The position numbers and the translations under genes are program-made. A DNA stretch of 40,793 nt from a virus. The stretch covers positions 1-40,793 of IMG/VR virus record IMGVR_UViG_3300006641_000058; one strand, written 5' to 3'. This document shows positions 38,334 through 40,793 of this stretch, piece by piece (positions within the stretch are counted from its first letter, which is position 1; every line of letters starts with the position of its first letter). The notes under the pieces were generated by a model that did not search any database, had not been told where the DNA came from, and worked only from the letters and a program-made list of their open reading frames with translations.

Positions 38334-39971
38334 ATGGCGCGCCGCCCGCAAGTTAGAGAGTTTGTTGACTGGTCTGGTGGGCTGAACTATGTCGGCGATG
38401 CGTTCACGCTCGCCGAAAATCAGGTAGTTGATTGTTTGAATGTGCGGCTGTTGCCGCGCGGCGGGTTTGAGCGCCGCAAGACGGCGGTGGCTACGCACGA
38501 AGAGCCGTTTACGGACGCCCGTAACATGTGGGCGTATAACGGGGTGGAACCGCCGCAGATTATTGTGCAGGACGGCGATTCGATCCAGGTGACGGACGAT
38601 TTGTTGACGTTCGCTGAATATACGCCTGCGTCGGGGTCTACTAGCGGGGTTATGCGGGCAGCGACGTTGGCTCGTCAGGTCACTACGACGGATGCGGCAC
38701 GCGGCGACGAGCGCTGTTATGTGCAGCGCAACGCGGACGCACAGGCATTCCGTTGGAATGGTACGTCCATCGCGTTGATGACGGACGCTTACGGCGCTTG
38801 GAACGAAAATTTGGAAGCCCCGTCGGGCGGCAAAATGCCGAAAGCCAAGTTTATTTGTGCCCATCAAGGGTTCCTGTTCCACGCCAACATTTACGAGAAC
38901 AGCAAGCAGATGGTAAACAGGGTGCGGTTTTCGCACCCGAGCGAACCTGAAGATTACCGTCAGGACGACTGGTTCGACGTTGGTGGTGACGGCGAACCCA
39001 TTACGGGCATCGTGTCGTTCGGCCCCACCCTGTACATTTTTAAGAACAGTTCGGTGTGGGCGTTCAGCGGTTACAGTGCCGACACGTTCCAGTTGATGCG
39101 GATGAGCGACCTGTTGGGCGCTCCTGGGCAAGATGCGATTGTTGCGGCCCCGAACGGCCTGTACTTTTTTGATGCGCATGATGGCGTGTATGTCATCGGT
39201 TCGGATGGGCAGATCCGCTGGTTGTGGGACAACATGTCGACGTTGATCACGGACGGCCAGATTCCTGGCACGTACGTGTCGAAGGTGTCGTTGGCGTGGA
39301 TGGATCAGCGTTTGTGGGTGTCGGTGCCGTGGCTGGACACCAACATTAATAAGCGAGTTTTTGTTTTTGATCCGCTGTTGGGGCAGGGTGGCGGCTGGTA
39401 TCAGTACGCGTACGGGAATGGTGATAGTGCGTACGGGTTTGGGTTTTCGGCCATGTTGGAGTTTCGTCCTGCAGCAGGCGAGATTTGCTATTTGGCTTTG
39501 GGGAGCGGCGGCGAGTATTTGTACCGTGCGGAGTATGACGGCGGACGGTATGACGTGCGGGGCGGCAATGTGAATGTTCGGTTTTCGTCGTGGTTGCAGA
39601 CGGCTTGGTATCGGGTGGGGATGGCGGGAGCGAAGAAGCGGTTTCGGCGTCCTCGGTTTGTGTTGGATGCGTCGGAGGATTCGACGGTGCGGGTGACTGC
39701 CTATCGGGATTTTGATCGGGAGGGGCAGAAGAAGTCGATGAATTTGTCGGTGTCTGGCATTTTTGATGGCGGCGAATGGGACTCGTTTTTGTGGGATGAT
39801 GCCGTGTGGGGGTCGTCTTCTAAGAGCGACCAGACGATTGTGCGCGGCCAATCGTTGGGGTCAGGTTACGCAGTCTCGTTGTTGTTCCAGGGGCAGAGCG
39901 ACAGTGCGGGGTCACGCCGTTGGGGCGTGAACGCGGTTGATCTTATTTTCCTTCCGAGAGCAGTGAGGTAA
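38334..39971 (+). CDS. Podovirus tail nozzle / stopper-type protein
   Basis: The protein has 545 residues. VREFVDWSGGLNYVGDAFTL, AENQVVDCLNVRLLPRGGFE, a repeated beta pattern (GIVSFGPTLYIFKNSSVWAF, GLYFFDAHDGVYVIGSDGQI) and a C-terminal strand domain (VRVTAYRDFDREGQKKSMN). WD-like repeats and N-terminal GGLN motif fit the beta-propeller nozzle proteins that extend the short tail (P22 gp10/T7 gp12-like by role). A good marker that this is a podovirus. Confidence 0.75.
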   Translation: MARRPQVREFVDWSGGLNYVGDAFTLAENQVVDCLNVRLLPRGGFERRKTAVATHEEPFTDARNMWAYNGVEPPQIIVQDGDSIQVTDDLLTFAEYTPASGSTSGVMRAATLARQVTTTDAARGDERCYVQRNADAQAFRWNGTSIALMTDAYGAWNENLEAPSGGKMPKAKFICAHQGFLFHANIYENSKQMVNRVRFSHPSEPEDYRQDDWFDVGGDGEPITGIVSFGPTLYIFKNSSVWAFSGYSADTFQLMRMSDLLGAPGQDAIVAAPNGLYFFDAHDGVYVIGSDGQIRWLWDNMSTLITDGQIPGTYVSKVSLAWMDQRLWVSVPWLDTNINKRVFVFDPLLGQGGGWYQYAYGNGDSAYGFGFSAMLEFRPAAGEICYLALGSGGEYLYRAEYDGGRYDVRGGNVNVRFSSWLQTAWYRVGMAGAKKRFRRPRFVLDASEDSTVRVTAYRDFDREGQKKSMNLSVSGIFDGGEWDSFLWDDAVWGSSSKSDQTIVRGQSLGSGYAVSLLFQGQSDSAGSRRWGVNAVDLIFLPRAVR

Positions 39972-39974
39972 CTG

Positions 39975-40673
39975 ATGGCTACGCTGAACGCGTTAAACGA
40001 GTTTGTGGCAGGGAACACTGCTGTGGCAGAGGAGGTCAACGAGAATTTTGATGCGTTGGCCGAGTTCGTGACGAACGATGTGGTGCATCGGGACGGTTCG
40101 CAGCAGATGACAGGTCAGTTGCTGTTGGAGAATGCGTCGCCGACGCAGAACAATCATGCGGCCCGCAAGAAGTATGTGGACGATCAGATCACGGCGTTGA
40201 CCAGCGGCCAGATCCACGGCCCGTATCTTCATGCCACGTCGTGGGCTTCTGGCGATTACGACATTGACGGTACGGACGGGCAGACGTTTGCGTCGGTGCA
40301 TTGGGCAAACATTACGTTTGACCACGTGGTGCAGGACAGTGCCAGCGCTTATACGCTGGCTAACGGCGAGTTTGAGGCCCCTAAGGCAGGTTTGTATTTG
40401 GTGTCGTTGGCTGTGGGCGGTTCGTCCAACGTATACTTTTCGACACGGATTATGGTCGGTAACGATTTGAATACGGCGGCTTGTTATTTTGGGCCTCGGT
40501 GGAACCCGTCGGACGTGGACGGTACGGCCAACGAGGTCGCGCCAATGTGTTTCTCGCATGTGGTGCGTGTCGGGGCCGCGAACACGTTGATCCGTCCGCA
40601 GTTCCATCCGTCCGCAACAGGCACGTACCGTTTCGGGAAGACGTTGACGATCAGTTGGCTTCATGGCCTCTAA
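39975..40673 (+). CDS. Tail fibre with C1q/TNF-like tip
   Basis: The protein has 232 residues from ATG 39975. The N-terminus (NEFVAGNTAVAEEVNENFDA) probably docks to the tail. MTGQLLLENASPTQNNHAAR and KKYVDDQI form a phage fibre repeat (the M-x-G-x-L-x-L plus N-H-A-A-R-K-K-Y-V-D pattern). The last 130 residues, FASVHWANITFDHVVQDSAS, FEAPKAGLYLVSLAVGG, RPQFHPSATGTYR, look like a trimeric jelly-roll tip of C1q type. Likely receptor binding. Its end overlaps the collagen-like gene by 11 bases. Confidence 0.75.
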   Translation: MATLNALNEFVAGNTAVAEEVNENFDALAEFVTNDVVHRDGSQQMTGQLLLENASPTQNNHAARKKYVDDQITALTSGQIHGPYLHATSWASGDYDIDGTDGQTFASVHWANITFDHVVQDSASAYTLANGEFEAPKAGLYLVSLAVGGSSNVYFSTRIMVGNDLNTAACYFGPRWNPSDVDGTANEVAPMCFSHVVRVGAANTLIRPQFHPSATGTYRFGKTLTISWLHGL

Positions 40674-40793
40674 CGACAATTTTGTTCGGGTACGGACGGC
40701 GGAGGGAGACGTTCTGCGTCTTGCCAAAGCCGACCTTCCTGTTGGCCCTGCTGGCCCTCAAGGGCCAGCGGGACCGACGGGTCCCGAGGGGCC
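40663..40793 (+). CDS. Collagen-like fibre protein, N-terminal fragment
   Basis: ATG 40663 begins in the preceding gene's end. The N-terminus (ASNDNFVRVRTAEGDVLRLA) is followed by Gly-Pro-x triplets (PVGPAGPQGPAGPTGPEG) that run off the window. Collagen-like segments form trimeric stalks in many phage fibres. Only 43 codons are visible, so length and tip domain are unknown. Confidence 0.75.
   Translation, partial: MASNDNFVRVRTAEGDVLRLAKADLPVGPAGPQGPAGPTGPEG

Noticed and set aside
37068-39851. 927-residue open frame on the minus strand
   Set aside because: It is the shadow of the decoration, connector and nozzle genes on the plus strand. It is Arg/His/Pro-rich with no domain and has no ribosome-binding site.
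1-40793. Circular closure of the window by joining the last and first bases
   Set aside because: The collagen-like frame at the end does not continue in the frame of the C-terminal fragment at position 1, and the joined reading loses the Gly-x-y pattern.

Overview
The window is part of a tailed double-stranded DNA phage genome, most likely a podovirus. It carries a complete head module: small and large terminase, portal, scaffold-like protein and major capsid protein. After these come a short head-tail connector, a tail-nozzle protein of about 545 residues, fibre genes and a block of internal-virion or ejection proteins. No tape measure, tail tube or sheath gene is visible. GC-rich composition, frequent GTG/TTG starts, a PGRP-type amidase, an archaeo-eukaryotic-type primase, and DUF932 and Gp88-like genes all resemble actinobacterial phages; the host is an inference. 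No integrase, repressor, tRNA or CRISPR array was found. Both ends cut through genes, so the window is a piece of a larger genome.

Layout. Positions 1-13647 (+) hold the end of a structural gene, three small virion-type proteins, one giant gene (2321-12052, about 3,240 codons) and a lysis cassette. The lysis cassette comprises a membrane protein, an amidase, a 32-residue peptide, a holin-like protein and an unknown. At 13644-13647 the strands converge and the two stop codons overlap.

Positions 13644-19596 (-) are a tightly coupled replication/recombination operon. In transcription order it encodes an unknown HTH-like protein, a Cas4-like nuclease, a putative DNA-binding protein, a DnaB/RecA-fold helicase, an AEP primase, an endonuclease VII-like HNH protein, a PD-(D/E)XK-like nuclease, a sigma-like factor, a DUF1599 protein and small proteins. 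Almost every junction is a 4-8 base start/stop overlap. A structured leader and a U-tract terminator (19864-19909) separate it from the upstream block.

Positions 19922-26854 (-) are an early-type region of small genes: DUF932, a Gp88-like protein, small membrane proteins and many CxxC proteins. Several are too short to be called by default and are supported by start/stop overlaps. It contains GC-rich hairpins, a repeated hairpin family and two long non-coding gaps, one of them 536 bases and rich in inverted repeats.

Positions 26988-40793 (+) are the packaging and structural module, in the order terminase, portal, fibre-like proteins, scaffold, capsid, connector, nozzle and fibre genes. The window ends inside a collagen-like gene.

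The most notable item is the giant ejection-type protein. Its helical N- and C-terminal parts resemble large phage internal proteins. Its middle, between two Pro/Gly-rich linkers, contains a macro (ADP-ribose-binding) domain followed by a probable SLOG-type Rossmann domain. This suggests that enzymes acting on NAD-derived nucleotides are carried in the particle and delivered to the host, possibly against host immunity.
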